From Chthoniobacteraceae bacterium (GTDB lineage: Bacteria > Verrucomicrobiota > Verrucomicrobiia > Chthoniobacterales > Chthoniobacteraceae), in NCBI GenBank assembly GCA_947476255.1, contig CANJPY010000007.1, positions 1 through 64,000 on the forward strand: a stretch of 64,000 bases of DNA, in the 5' to 3' direction. Position 1 is the stretch's first letter. The number at the start of each line of letters is the position of its first letter. Positions 44,664 to 55,950 of the stretch are shown piece after piece. Position numbers and translations under genes: made by a program. Under the pieces are notes generated by a model, which made no database searches, was not told the origin of the DNA, and worked only from the letters and a program-made list of their open reading frames with translations.

Positions 44664-46445
44664 TCATTCTCCTTTTGGAGGCGGATTCATCGCCATTTCC
44701 ATCACGAGCGCGGCCAACCCCTGCGTTGCTTCATCGAGCGCTGCGACAGCCTTTTTGAGAGGTTGAGCAGCCCCGCCCGCGAGCTTGTCACGCACCTCTG
44801 CTTCACACCCCATAATGCGGGCCCGCTCCTGGTCGCTCAAACGATCTCCCGCCATCGCAAGCGCCTTCGCCACCGACGGCAACATTTCCTCGGCCTTCAG
44901 ACGTGCTTCGGTAAACACGCGCGCATTCATGTCCTCGAACGCGTTTTCAAGGGCGTCTCCCAGCATTTTTTCAACGGCTTCGTCGCTCACTTCCACCGCG
45001 CTCGTCATGCTCACCACCTGTTCCAGACCCGTCGCGGTGTCACGCGCGAGGACGGACAAAATGCCGTTGGCGTCGATCTCAAACTGCACCCCCACCCTCG
45101 CTTGTCCCTTCGGCAGCGGCTGGAAAGGAATTTCAAACCGCCCCAATTCCCAATTGTCGTTTGCGAGCTCCCGCTCCCCCTGCAGAACCCGAATCAGCAT
45201 GGCCCGCTGCCCTGGAAGAGCGTTCGTAAACATTTCACCGGCCTTGCACGGAATCGTGCTGTTGCGGGGCAGTATGATGTTCATGAGTCCGCCAAAAGTC
45301 TCGATTCCAAGAGAAAGCGGCGTGATGTCCAAAAGCACCACCTGGGTTAATGTTCCTTCAAGGATGGCCGCCTGCAGCGCCGCGCCCTCCGCCACCGCCT
45401 CGTCCGGGTTGCGCGTGCAATTTGGAATGCGTCCAAAAACCTCCCCGGCGACCCTCCGCACCAAGGGCATGCGGGTACTGCCGCCAACCAGTATCAGCTC
45501 ATCAAGGGCAGAGGGCTCCATGTTTGCATCGGCAAGTGCCCGCAAGCAGTGTGCCCGTGTTTTTTCCACCCACGGCAGGGCGATCTGCTCCAACATCGCG
45601 CGCGTCAGCACGAACTCGCTAGAACTCACGGACTCCAAAAACGGCAAATTCACCACAGTCTCTTCCGCGTCAGAAAGCCTGTGTTTGGCCTCAATCGCAG
45701 CCTCCAACAGACGGGCGCGGGCAGCAGGATCCGTGACCACAAAGCCACACTCCTCCTCCAGATGGCGTACCAACGATGCATCAATATTATCCCCGCCAAG
45801 CCGGGTGTTCCCGTTCGTAGACAACACCTGAAACACACCTCCCGTCAGCTCCAGAATCGACACATCAAAGGTGCCGCCGCCAAAGTCGTACACGGCTATC
45901 CGCGTGTTTTCCGACATCCGCTCCAAGCCGTAAGCAAGAGCGGCCGCAGTCGGTTCATTCACGATGCGCACCACCTCGAGACCGGCGAGCTCCCCCGCTC
46001 TTTTTGTCGCAGTGCGCTGGGCGTCATTGAAATACGCGGGCACAGTAACAACCGCCTTATCCACGGCACACCCCAGAGCGCGCTCCGCGTCGGCCTTGAG
46101 TTTTCGCAAAATCTCCGCAGACACTTCTTCCGGAGATACAGTTCTATCACCAAGATCAATTTGCACCGGTGCCCCGCGTTCGCCCGCCAACCCATAGGGC
46201 ATATCGGGGGACTCCTCCCCGATCCTGCGCCCCATGTAGCGTTTGACCGAAAACACCGTTCTCTCAGGTCTTAGCACGCGCATCCGCTCGGCCGCGCGCC
46301 CTACCAACGGCTCGCCCTCTTCCGGGTAATGGACCACAGAAGGAGTCAAACGCCGGCCCCCTTGATCTGCAATGAGGGTCACAAAACCTCCGTCGTAAAC
46401 TCCAATGAGTGAGTTTGTTGTCCCAAGATCAATTCCAACAATCAT
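44664..46445 (-). CDS. Hsp70-family chaperone (DnaK/HscA paralogue)
   Basis: The start at 46445 (MIVGIDLGTTNSLIGVYD) gives 593 residues, slightly shorter than DnaK. The nucleotide-binding domain is complete: DLGTTNS, TVPAYFNDAQRTATKRAG, VNEPTAAALAYG, YDFGGGTFDVS and VGGSTRMP. The substrate domain has DITPLSLGIET and a normal beta-sandwich. The C-terminal lid is short and lacks the acidic DnaK tail, so this looks like an HscA/HscC-type specialised paralogue rather than the main DnaK. No J-domain gene is adjacent. It lies 51 nt after hslO. Confidence 0.92.
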   Translation of the reverse strand: MIVGIDLGTTNSLIGVYDGGFVTLIADQGGRRLTPSVVHYPEEGEPLVGRAAERMRVLRPERTVFSVKRYMGRRIGEESPDMPYGLAGERGAPVQIDLGDRTVSPEEVSAEILRKLKADAERALGCAVDKAVVTVPAYFNDAQRTATKRAGELAGLEVVRIVNEPTAAALAYGLERMSENTRIAVYDFGGGTFDVSILELTGGVFQVLSTNGNTRLGGDNIDASLVRHLEEECGFVVTDPAARARLLEAAIEAKHRLSDAEETVVNLPFLESVSSSEFVLTRAMLEQIALPWVEKTRAHCLRALADANMEPSALDELILVGGSTRMPLVRRVAGEVFGRIPNCTRNPDEAVAEGAALQAAILEGTLTQVVLLDITPLSLGIETFGGLMNIILPRNSTIPCKAGEMFTNALPGQRAMLIRVLQGERELANDNWELGRFEIPFQPLPKGQARVGVQFEIDANGILSVLARDTATGLEQVVSMTSAVEVSDEAVEKMLGDALENAFEDMNARVFTEARLKAEEMLPSVAKALAMAGDRLSDQERARIMGCEAEVRDKLAGGAAQPLKKAVAALDEATQGLAALVMEMAMNPPPKGE

Positions 46446-46496
46446 AGTTTGAAAAAAATTACAAAACTGCACTCAAATCCAGACACGGGGCGTCAC

Positions 46497-47306
46497 TCAA
46501 AACTCCTGGCGACACTGCGCATGCGCCTCCAAAGTTTCCCGAGTGATGAGATACTTTGAGCCACAGCGCGGGCAGGACATGCGAATCGCCAGATCCTCTC
46601 CGAAAAGTCCCTCGGGATCGCTCTTCAAGACGGGCACGAGCACATCCAACATTCGGGCCTGATTACAACCGCACTCCCAGCGATACTGGCGCGTCTCCAG
46701 CAGACTGAGCGTCTCTCTGGCATCCATAGAACGAACGTCTTCGAGAGTAAGCCCTTCGATCCATCCCTCTTCGCAATCTGGCTGCGCTGAAATGAGCACA
46801 AAGTCCTCGGGTTGAATTTCAAACACTCGTGCGACGCGCTGTTCGCTTTGCGCGTAAAACCATTCGAAAGCACCAAAAACTGTGTCTCCCTGGAATTCGA
46901 CAGTGCTGCGTCCGGGACTGGACACCCCGCGCACCACGTCGGCACAAAAAAGGTTGCGCCCCGTTTTCTTGACGTCTTCGGTAAAAATCTGGCCGACAAT
47001 TCGTCCTTTCGGGTTGTCACCGACCACAAAGAGATTCAGCGAAGGGGATTCGAAATGAAGCGTCCAGGCAGCGACCTCGTTCCAGGGACGCGAAGCGCAG
47101 TGCAGAACCATGGCCGCGAGCGCTTCCTTCATCATCCCATCGTGGCTGGGGGAATGCTGCACCCCCAACTGGCCTTGGTGCAGATAGTAGTCCAAGTACA
47201 ACTCCCCGAGGTGTGCGCGTGCGAGCAACGCATTGCGGCCGCGCACAAAATAACTGCGCACTTCTAGTGAGGACTCCGGTGCAGCCGGCTCGATGCCTGA
47301 TTCCAT
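46497..47306 (-). CDS. hslO: Hsp33-type redox-regulated chaperone
   Basis: The start at 47306 (MESGIEPAAPES) gives 269 residues; the longer track ORF runs through the divergent ThuA gene. The N-terminal substrate domain has the family pattern ALLARAHLGELYLDYYLHQ. The C-terminal redox switch keeps the zinc cysteines as CGC (ECGCNQARML) and CPRC (SCPRCGSKYLIT). Under oxidation Hsp33 releases zinc and becomes a holdase. It appears to head a unit with the Hsp70 and CDGSH genes. Confidence 0.9.
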   Translation of the reverse strand: MESGIEPAAPESSLEVRSYFVRGRNALLARAHLGELYLDYYLHQGQLGVQHSPSHDGMMKEALAAMVLHCASRPWNEVAAWTLHFESPSLNLFVVGDNPKGRIVGQIFTEDVKKTGRNLFCADVVRGVSSPGRSTVEFQGDTVFGAFEWFYAQSEQRVARVFEIQPEDFVLISAQPDCEEGWIEGLTLEDVRSMDARETLSLLETRQYRWECGCNQARMLDVLVPVLKSDPEGLFGEDLAIRMSCPRCGSKYLITRETLEAHAQCRQEF

Positions 47307-47382
47307 TCGCAGGACTCTACGCAGAATATGTGAGTGTGAAAAAACTTTTGTCTGTGTAAATCTATTCTGGAAGGTTGTATGG
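47307..47382. promoter_or_regulatory. divergent promoter region, hslO / ThuA gene
   Basis: In this 76-bp divergent spacer GGAAGG lies about ten bases before the ATG at 47383 and is a good ribosome binding site for the ThuA gene. No operator was recognised. Confidence 0.4.
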
Positions 47383-48414
47383 ATGATGAAAACCCTCTCG
47401 ATCAACGCATCCCTTGCCACCCTTGCGTTTGCAAGCCTCACAGCCCCCAGCGTGCAGTTATTCGCCGCAGATGCCGCGCCCAAACGCGTCCTCGTTGTGA
47501 CCGTGACCACGGGCTTCCGGCACAGTTCCATTGCAACAGCTGAGCGCATTTTACAGAAGATCGCCAGCGACTCCAAGGCGTTCACCATCGTGGACCTGGT
47601 ACAGCAGCCGACCACCGTGATTCCACGCAAACCAAACGCGCCCCGTGCCTTGCCGGACAATGCGGACGACAACGCCAAAAAGCGTTTTGAGGCCGATATG
47701 AAGCGCTATCAGGAAGCGCTGGCGCAATGGACGCCGGAATTTGAAGCCACGGCGAAAGCTGCGCAGGAACAGTTCAACAAGGAAATTGTTTCAAGCCTCT
47801 CGCGCCTCGCCCCCGCCGAACTGGAGGCAAAACGCATTGACGGCGTGATTTTTGCAAACACCACGGGCGACCTCCCCCTTCCGGACAAGGAAGGCTTCAT
47901 CAAGTGGGTGGAAAACGGCCACAGCTTCATGGCGATGCACTCCGCCAGCGACACACTGCACGGCTTCCGCCCTTACATCGAACTTCTTGGGGGCGAATTC
48001 GAAACCCACGGGGGCCAGGCCTCCGTGGCCCTCACTGCCCTAGACGCCGCACATCCCGCAGCCGCCGGACTCCCCTCGCCCTGGCCCATTGCCAAGGAGG
48101 AGATGTACCACCTCAAAACCTACGACAGAAGTCGTGTACACGATATTTTCGCCTCCCCGACCGTGCCCATGGACGGCAAGCCAAATCAAGGACAAGAGTC
48201 GCATTTTCCAGTGTCCTGGGTGAGGGAACAAGGAAAAGGGCGTGTCTTTTACACCTCCCTTGGACACCGCGAGGACGTATGGGATGATGACTCCAGTCTC
48301 GCCAACAGGCTCAATCCTCCGGAAGTCGCGCAGCAGTACCAAAAGCACATTCTCGGAGGCATCCGCTGGGCTTTGGGCTTGGCCGAGGGCAGCGCAAAGC
48401 CTCAGGTAAAGTAA
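47383..48414 (+). CDS. exported ThuA-domain protein
   Basis: The ATG at 47383 (MMKTLSINASLATLAF) is preceded by GGAAGG and gives 343 residues with a signal peptide ending near LFAADA. The mature protein is a ThuA/trehalose-utilisation class-I-glutaminase-like fold: VLVVTVTTGFRHSSIATAE, FANTTGDLPLPD, GHSFMAMHSASDTLHGFRPYIELLGGEF and GRVFYTSLGHREDVW. An extra charged insert rich in Lys/Glu/Gln lies at ~60-130. ThuA domains are frequent in PVC bacteria beside sugar dehydrogenases; the chemistry is unproven. A strong terminator follows. Confidence 0.88.
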   Translation: MMKTLSINASLATLAFASLTAPSVQLFAADAAPKRVLVVTVTTGFRHSSIATAERILQKIASDSKAFTIVDLVQQPTTVIPRKPNAPRALPDNADDNAKKRFEADMKRYQEALAQWTPEFEATAKAAQEQFNKEIVSSLSRLAPAELEAKRIDGVIFANTTGDLPLPDKEGFIKWVENGHSFMAMHSASDTLHGFRPYIELLGGEFETHGGQASVALTALDAAHPAAAGLPSPWPIAKEEMYHLKTYDRSRVHDIFASPTVPMDGKPNQGQESHFPVSWVREQGKGRVFYTSLGHREDVWDDDSSLANRLNPPEVAQQYQKHILGGIRWALGLAEGSAKPQVK

Positions 48415-48456
48415 CCGAAAACGCGCTCCAGTTGATCACCGCGAAATAAACGAAGC

Positions 48457-48488
48457 AAAGGCCGCCCCGAAAAGGGCGGCCTTTTTTC
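48457..48488 (+). terminator. rho-independent terminator after ThuA gene
   Basis: AAAGGCCGCCC and GGGCGGCCTTT form an 11-bp perfect stem with a six-base loop, followed by TTTT. It ends the ThuA transcript about 200 nt before gyrB. Confidence 0.92.
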
Positions 48489-48656
48489 TATCCCGCCCGA
48501 ACCCGAAGCGCCCCAGAAACCGCCCCACCCCAGGCCTGCAAATTCATCCCCTGTCCCTTGTGGTGGCTCATTTTTAAACCCCAACAGATTGTGCTCGGGG
48601 CAGATTTCAGTTGTCGCCACGGTTCTCTGCAGTATCCTAATCGGCTGTTCCCTTAA

Positions 48657-51296
<2,640 letters not shown>

Positions 51297-51379
51297 GGAA
51301 GCGGCCGCCGAAAAAAACATTCCTCTTTAAACCAGTTTCCGGAACCGAGGCTCAACCGCCCTGTCCTTCTTAAGCCAAG

Positions 51380-53962
51380 ATGTACTCCAAGAACGAAAAA
51401 ATTCAAAAAGTGAACGTAGCCGACGAGATGTCCCAGTCCTTTCTGGCATACTCGATGTCGGTGATCGTCTCCCGCGCCCTGCCTGATGCGCGGGACGGAC
51501 TCAAGCCCTCCCAACGCCGCATTCTTTTTGCGATGAGCGAACTGGGGATCACCCCGACCCGCAAACATTTGAAGTGCGCGAAAATCGTCGGTGAAACCAT
51601 GGGTAACTACCATCCCCACGGTGACCAGGCCATTTACCCGACGCTGGTGCACATGGCCCAGTCCTGGGCGATGCGCGAAATGTTGATCGAAGGCCAGGGA
51701 AACTTCGGCTCCGTCGAAGGAGATCCACCAGCGTCCATGCGGTACACCGAGGCGCGCTTGCGCCATCTCGGTGCGTCCCTGATGGACGACATGGAAAAGG
51801 ACACGGTCGATTTCGTCCCCAACTATGACGAAACCCGGGAAGAGCCCACCGTGCTTCCTGCGGCCTGGCCTAACCTGCTCGTCAATGGCGGCACAGGGAT
51901 CGCGGTCGGGATGGCTACCAACATACCTCCCCACAACCTGACCGAAATCATCAACGCGATTTGCGCCCAGATTGACGACCCGGAAATCACCATCGACGGG
52001 CTCATGGCCCATGTCAAAGGACCGGATTTCCCCACGGGCTGTATCCTTCTTGGAACCAAACCAATCCGCCAGTACTTCGAAACGGGCAAGGGCTCCCTGC
52101 GCGTGCGAGGCAAAGTTTGCGTGGAAGAAATGAAGGGCAACCGCGAGGCCGTCATTCTCACGGAAATTCCCTACAACGTAAACCGGGCTGAACTCATCAA
52201 GCGGATCGCGGATCTCGTGAACGAGAAGATCCTCACAGATATCAGCGCCGTCCGCGATGAATCCACGGAAGAAACACGCGTTGTCATCGAACTTAAACGC
52301 GACGCGAATCCGAAGGTAGTCATCAACAACCTGTACAAGCACACGTCGCTTGAAACGACGTTCTCCGTGGCGATGCTCGCCATCGATCACGGCCGGCCGA
52401 AGCTGCTCTCTCTCAAGGAAGCGATCTCCTGCTACATCGAGCACCGCCGCGAAGTCATTCTGCGCCGGACACGCTTCCTACTGCGTCAGGCGGAGGAGCT
52501 TGCGGAGAAACTCGAGGGTTTCCTCATCGCGCTCGCACATCTGGATGATTTCATCCGGATCATCCGCGATTCCCGCGACCGTGAGGATGCGCGCACCAAG
52601 CTCATGGCCCTTTCCTGGAGCCGTGAAATCGTGCAGAAGATCGGGATTCTGATTCGCAGTGAGGCCCGGCTTGTGAATGGCAATTACAAGTTTACGGAAC
52701 GCCAAGTAAACTCAATTCTGGACCTGCGCCTCTACCAGTTGACCGGTTTGGAGCGTGCGAGCATTCAAAAGGAATACCTAGAGCTCTTGGAAACCATCCG
52801 AGACCTCGTAGACATTCTCGCACGCGAGCTACGCGTGTTCACCATCATCAAAAAGGAGCTTGGCGAGATCCGCAGCAAGTACGGCAACGAGCGTCTCACT
52901 CAAATCGTTCCCGACGAGGGCGAAATCTCGATTGAAGACCTCATCGCCAACGAGTCTACGGTGATCACGATCACCCACAAGGGCTTCCTCAAGCGCACTG
53001 CCGTGGCGAACTACCCAACACGCAACCGTGGCGGCACGGGCATGAAGGGGATGCAGACGCGAGAGGCCGTGAATCCCGAAGACGAGGATGACTTCGTAGA
53101 GCATCTCTATACGGCGACCACCCATGACTACCTGATGTTTTTCACGCAGTCAGGGCGCTGTTATGTGGAACGCGTTTTCGAACTCCCCGAAGGCAGCCGA
53201 GCTTCCAAGGGACGTTCCATCGCCAACTTCCTCCAATTACGTCCCGATGAAAAAATTGCGGCCACGATCCGGATCACTGGCCGGAAGACGGATGAAGACA
53301 CTTTCACAGACAAGCTCAACATCGTGTTTGCGACCCGGACGGGTATTGTTAAAAAATCGAACCTGCGTGACTTCAAGAACATCCGCAAGGGTGGCTTGAT
53401 CGCGATCAAAATCGAGGAGGGAGACGCCCTCATCGCAGCGAATGTGACGGACGGCAACAGCGAAATGGTGTTGATCTCGCGTCATGGCATGAGCATCCGA
53501 TTCAGCGAGGACGAGGTCAAAACCCAATCCCGCGACACCATCGGTGTGTGGGGCATCCGCTTGGAAGAGGGAGACCAAGTGGTGGCCGCGGTCCTTGTAA
53601 ACAACGACTGTACACTTCTCGTGGCGGGCGAAAACGGCATTGGAAAACGGACGCCCTTTGAGGACTACCGACTTCAAGGCCGCGGAGGCAAGGGCATCAT
53701 CACGATGAAGACCGGTGACAAGACCGGCGAAGTCGCGGGCGCTCTGGCCGTGCGCGAGACCGACGAACTGATGCTCATCACTACGAAGGGCAAAATGGTG
53801 CGGACACGCGTGCGACAGATTCGCGAAGCCGGACGGAATACGATGGGGGTCAAACTCATCGACTTGAAAGCTGGCTCGAAGCTCCAAGCCATTGCTCCCG
53901 TTATCGGAGACTCGGACGCCACAGACGAGGTCACTGCCGACCTTCCTCCGCCAGCGGAATAG
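51380..53962 (+). CDS. gyrA: DNA gyrase subunit A
   Basis: This 860-residue protein carries the active-site Tyr in ASMRYTEARL. The C-terminal wrapping domain includes the GyrA-box DYRLQGRGGKGI, so this is gyrase rather than ParC. The quinolone-determining segment reads HPHGDQAIYPTL: Gln at the Ser83 position and Pro at the Asp87 position (E. coli numbering), the two residues that anchor the drug's metal-water bridge. The protein ends in a short acidic tail (DEVTADLPPPAE). Confidence 0.98.
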   Translation: MYSKNEKIQKVNVADEMSQSFLAYSMSVIVSRALPDARDGLKPSQRRILFAMSELGITPTRKHLKCAKIVGETMGNYHPHGDQAIYPTLVHMAQSWAMREMLIEGQGNFGSVEGDPPASMRYTEARLRHLGASLMDDMEKDTVDFVPNYDETREEPTVLPAAWPNLLVNGGTGIAVGMATNIPPHNLTEIINAICAQIDDPEITIDGLMAHVKGPDFPTGCILLGTKPIRQYFETGKGSLRVRGKVCVEEMKGNREAVILTEIPYNVNRAELIKRIADLVNEKILTDISAVRDESTEETRVVIELKRDANPKVVINNLYKHTSLETTFSVAMLAIDHGRPKLLSLKEAISCYIEHRREVILRRTRFLLRQAEELAEKLEGFLIALAHLDDFIRIIRDSRDREDARTKLMALSWSREIVQKIGILIRSEARLVNGNYKFTERQVNSILDLRLYQLTGLERASIQKEYLELLETIRDLVDILARELRVFTIIKKELGEIRSKYGNERLTQIVPDEGEISIEDLIANESTVITITHKGFLKRTAVANYPTRNRGGTGMKGMQTREAVNPEDEDDFVEHLYTATTHDYLMFFTQSGRCYVERVFELPEGSRASKGRSIANFLQLRPDEKIAATIRITGRKTDEDTFTDKLNIVFATRTGIVKKSNLRDFKNIRKGGLIAIKIEEGDALIAANVTDGNSEMVLISRHGMSIRFSEDEVKTQSRDTIGVWGIRLEEGDQVVAAVLVNNDCTLLVAGENGIGKRTPFEDYRLQGRGGKGIITMKTGDKTGEVAGALAVRETDELMLITTKGKMVRTRVRQIREAGRNTMGVKLIDLKAGSKLQAIAPVIGDSDATDEVTADLPPPAE

Positions 53963-53986
53963 AAGGAAATTAGGACTTGATCGAAC

Positions 53987-54020
53987 ACGGGGCTGAAGCA
54001 ATTCAGCCCCGTTTTGTTTG
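53987..54020 (+). terminator. rho-independent terminator after gyrA
   Basis: ACGGGGCTGAA and TTCAGCCCCGT form an 11-bp perfect stem capped by GCAA, followed by TTTTGTTTG. It lies 25 nt after the gyrA stop. Confidence 0.93.
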
Positions 54021-54074
54021 CTGGTTTTGCGCTCGCTTCAATCTCGTTTTAGTCGAATCATATCGCCTCCTCTC

Positions 54075-55088
54075 ATGAACCCATCACTGTTTCCCTCCCT
54101 AGTTCTATGCCTAACCCTTGCGTCAGGCGCGCATGCCGCCGACGCAAAGTTCAACATCAAGGAAGACGCCCATGGCGTCGCAGTCACCGTGGATGGCAAA
54201 CCCTTCGCCAATTACGTGCTCGACCAGACCAACAAACCGTTTCTATTCCCAGTGTACGGCCCCACGGGTAAAGCAATGACCCGCGCCTTCCCGATGCAGG
54301 ATGTCCCCGCGGAGGCAAAGGCTCAGCGCGACCACTTTCATCATCGTGGAATCAATTTCGGCCACGAAAGCATAAGCGGCACGGACTCGTGGAGCGAACG
54401 CGGGACGCATGAACCTGGGCTCAACAATCCCAAAGCCGCCGAATCTGCGCAAAAGAGAATCGATGCGCTGGGTTCGATCAAACACGTTAAGTTTACTGAG
54501 CTCAAGACAGACTCTGACACGGCGGTCGTCGCCGAGGTATGCGAGTACGTGGACGCACGTGGCAAGCGCCTGTTGACGGAAGAACGGCGCCTGACTTTTA
54601 GAGCGACAGGCGAAACACGCAGCATCGATTTCGATCAGGATTTCCTGGCCACCGACGGGGATGTTACGTTGGACGACCGCAAGGATGCAGGGCTCTCGAT
54701 CCGCGTTCCAACGAGCATGGCCGTGGACAGCAAAGAGGGTGGGAAGATTGTAAACAGTGAGGGAATCGCAGACAAGGAGGCATGGAGCAAGGCCGCCAAG
54801 TGGTGTGATTACACTGGCCCCGTGGAAGGCGAAGCGCTCGGGATTGCGTTTCTGAACCATCCCAGCAGCTACCGTTACCCCACGCGCTGGCACGTGCGCA
54901 CGTACGGCCTTTTCACCGCGAATCCATTTGCATCCAAGCAATACGACAAGGAGCTTCCCGAGAACGCCACGGTCTTGAAGTCAGGCGAACGCCTTAAACT
55001 CCGGCACCGTTTTGTCTTCCACAAAGGAGATTCCGAAACCGCAGGCATCGCGAAAATGTTCGAAGCCTACGCGAAAGAAACGCGCTAA
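54075..55088 (+). CDS. exported PmoA-like (DUF6807) protein
   Basis: The ATG at 54075 (MNPSLFPSLVLCLTLASGAHAADA) opens with a signal peptide and gives 337 residues. The mature protein resembles the so-called methane oxygenase PmoA/DUF6807 family: VLDQTNKPFLFPVYGPTG, RDHFHHRGINFGHESI and GIAFLNHPSSYRYPTRWHVRTYGLFTANPF. The family name is historical; members lack the membrane helices of particulate methane monooxygenase, so methane oxidation should not be inferred. They often sit near sugar oxidoreductases in Verrucomicrobia and Planctomycetes. Confidence 0.85.
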   Translation: MNPSLFPSLVLCLTLASGAHAADAKFNIKEDAHGVAVTVDGKPFANYVLDQTNKPFLFPVYGPTGKAMTRAFPMQDVPAEAKAQRDHFHHRGINFGHESISGTDSWSERGTHEPGLNNPKAAESAQKRIDALGSIKHVKFTELKTDSDTAVVAEVCEYVDARGKRLLTEERRLTFRATGETRSIDFDQDFLATDGDVTLDDRKDAGLSIRVPTSMAVDSKEGGKIVNSEGIADKEAWSKAAKWCDYTGPVEGEALGIAFLNHPSSYRYPTRWHVRTYGLFTANPFASKQYDKELPENATVLKSGERLKLRHRFVFHKGDSETAGIAKMFEAYAKETR

Positions 55089-55147
55089 AACGTCCGCAAG
55101 AATAGTCTCCGCCGAGGACGGAACGTTTGAACCACTGTAGAGAAACC

Positions 55148-55180
55148 CGTCCTCCCCCAAACAGGTGAGGACGGATTTAT
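55148..55180. terminator. bidirectional terminator-like hairpin
   Basis: CCGTCCTC and GAGGACGG form an 8-bp stem with a 12-base loop, followed by ATTTATTA on the plus strand and GTTTCTCT on the minus strand. It lies between the PmoA-like gene and the intron-like element. Confidence 0.65.
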
Positions 55181-55184
55181 TACT

Positions 55185-55778
55185 AGAGTAGGGAGACGAG
55201 GGTGGTTTGCGGCCACCACCACTCCTTGTCCTCCTCTCCCCCTCATCGAACCGGACGGGCGGGTTTCCCGCAGCCGGCTCTCGGAGGCTGTTCTCCGGTT
55301 TGCTTCATTTGCATTGCCGTGTGGCGTTCGTGGGGAAACGAGTCAGACCGTATTGCCCATGCAGGCGTTCTTCCTGCCCCCCTTGGCTCCCTCGGAGTTA
55401 CCCGATTTCTTCCCTACTATGGGGGCTCTGACTTCTGTCGGAGGTCCCTTGACCTCCTCTCCCAACAGATCTCCTGTGTTCATTGCATTTCCCTTTCCTG
55501 ACATACAATCACCAACCACCCCAGCTTCCTCCTCAACATGACTCGTGTTCGGATGTTGGGGATCGCCACCATAGGCGGCGGGACTTCGTCTGTTGACCGT
55601 AGACTCGTCGAAAGGTTGAGGCCGAATCGTGTTCACTTTGGTGATGGTCTGTCAGGTTCTCTCTGTGGCTTTCCCCCCCGCCTCACGGCGACGCAGTGAC
55701 TTCAATTCCTCATCCAGTTCACCGCACCGGATGGCCGAGGTCTTCCACGTCGGAGGGATGTGCAGCTTCACAGCGCAC
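55185..55778 (-). mobile_element. group II intron-like element without reverse transcriptase
   Basis: Read on the minus strand, the 5' end is GTGCGC (55778), matching the GUGYG intron start. Downstream is sequence reminiscent of domain I (e.g. AACCTTTCGACGAGTCTACGG, then AACAGACG). A 33-nt domain V-like hairpin at 55280-55248 begins GAGCCGG and ends CCGGTTC around a GGGAAACCC apex, with the catalytic AGC. A domain VI-like stem and CCCTACTCTAG follow near the 3' end. The total of about 590 nt is too short for a maturase gene, and no RT motif (YADD) is present. It is either an ORF-less intron needing a trans-acting maturase or a deletion relic. The boundaries and class are inferred. Confidence 0.62.
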
Positions 55779-55850
55779 GATCAGATGCTTCCGACATCTG
55801 ATCCCTCATTGCCGTTTCTAGGTTAAAGAGATGCAGTTGTTCTGCATCTC
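55779..55850 (-). repeat. two 9-bp hairpins abutting the intron-like element
   Basis: GATCAGATG/CATCTGATC (55779-55803, 7-nt loop) ends exactly where GTGCGC begins. GAGATGCAG/CTGCATCTC (55828-55850, 5-nt loop) lies 24 nt further out, followed by TTTAA on the minus strand. Class C group II introns are known to insert directly behind stem-loops, so one of these may be the insertion target. Confidence 0.7.
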
Positions 55851-55950
55851 GATGGTCAAGGGGGCGACGATCCTCCTCTGCCATCCCCTTCTTTTTCCCT
55901 CCCAACCGAGATGAAAAAGCAGCCCGACGCAGAATTCGCCTCCTCCTTCT

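Noticed and set aside
54075-55088. Methane oxidation gene (PmoA name)
   Set aside because: The protein is a soluble exported DUF6807-type protein, not the membrane methane monooxygenase subunit, so no methanotrophy is claimed.
55202-55636. Small ORFs within the intron-like region (97-99 aa)
   Set aside because: They lack reverse transcriptase or maturase motifs and coincide with structured intron RNA.
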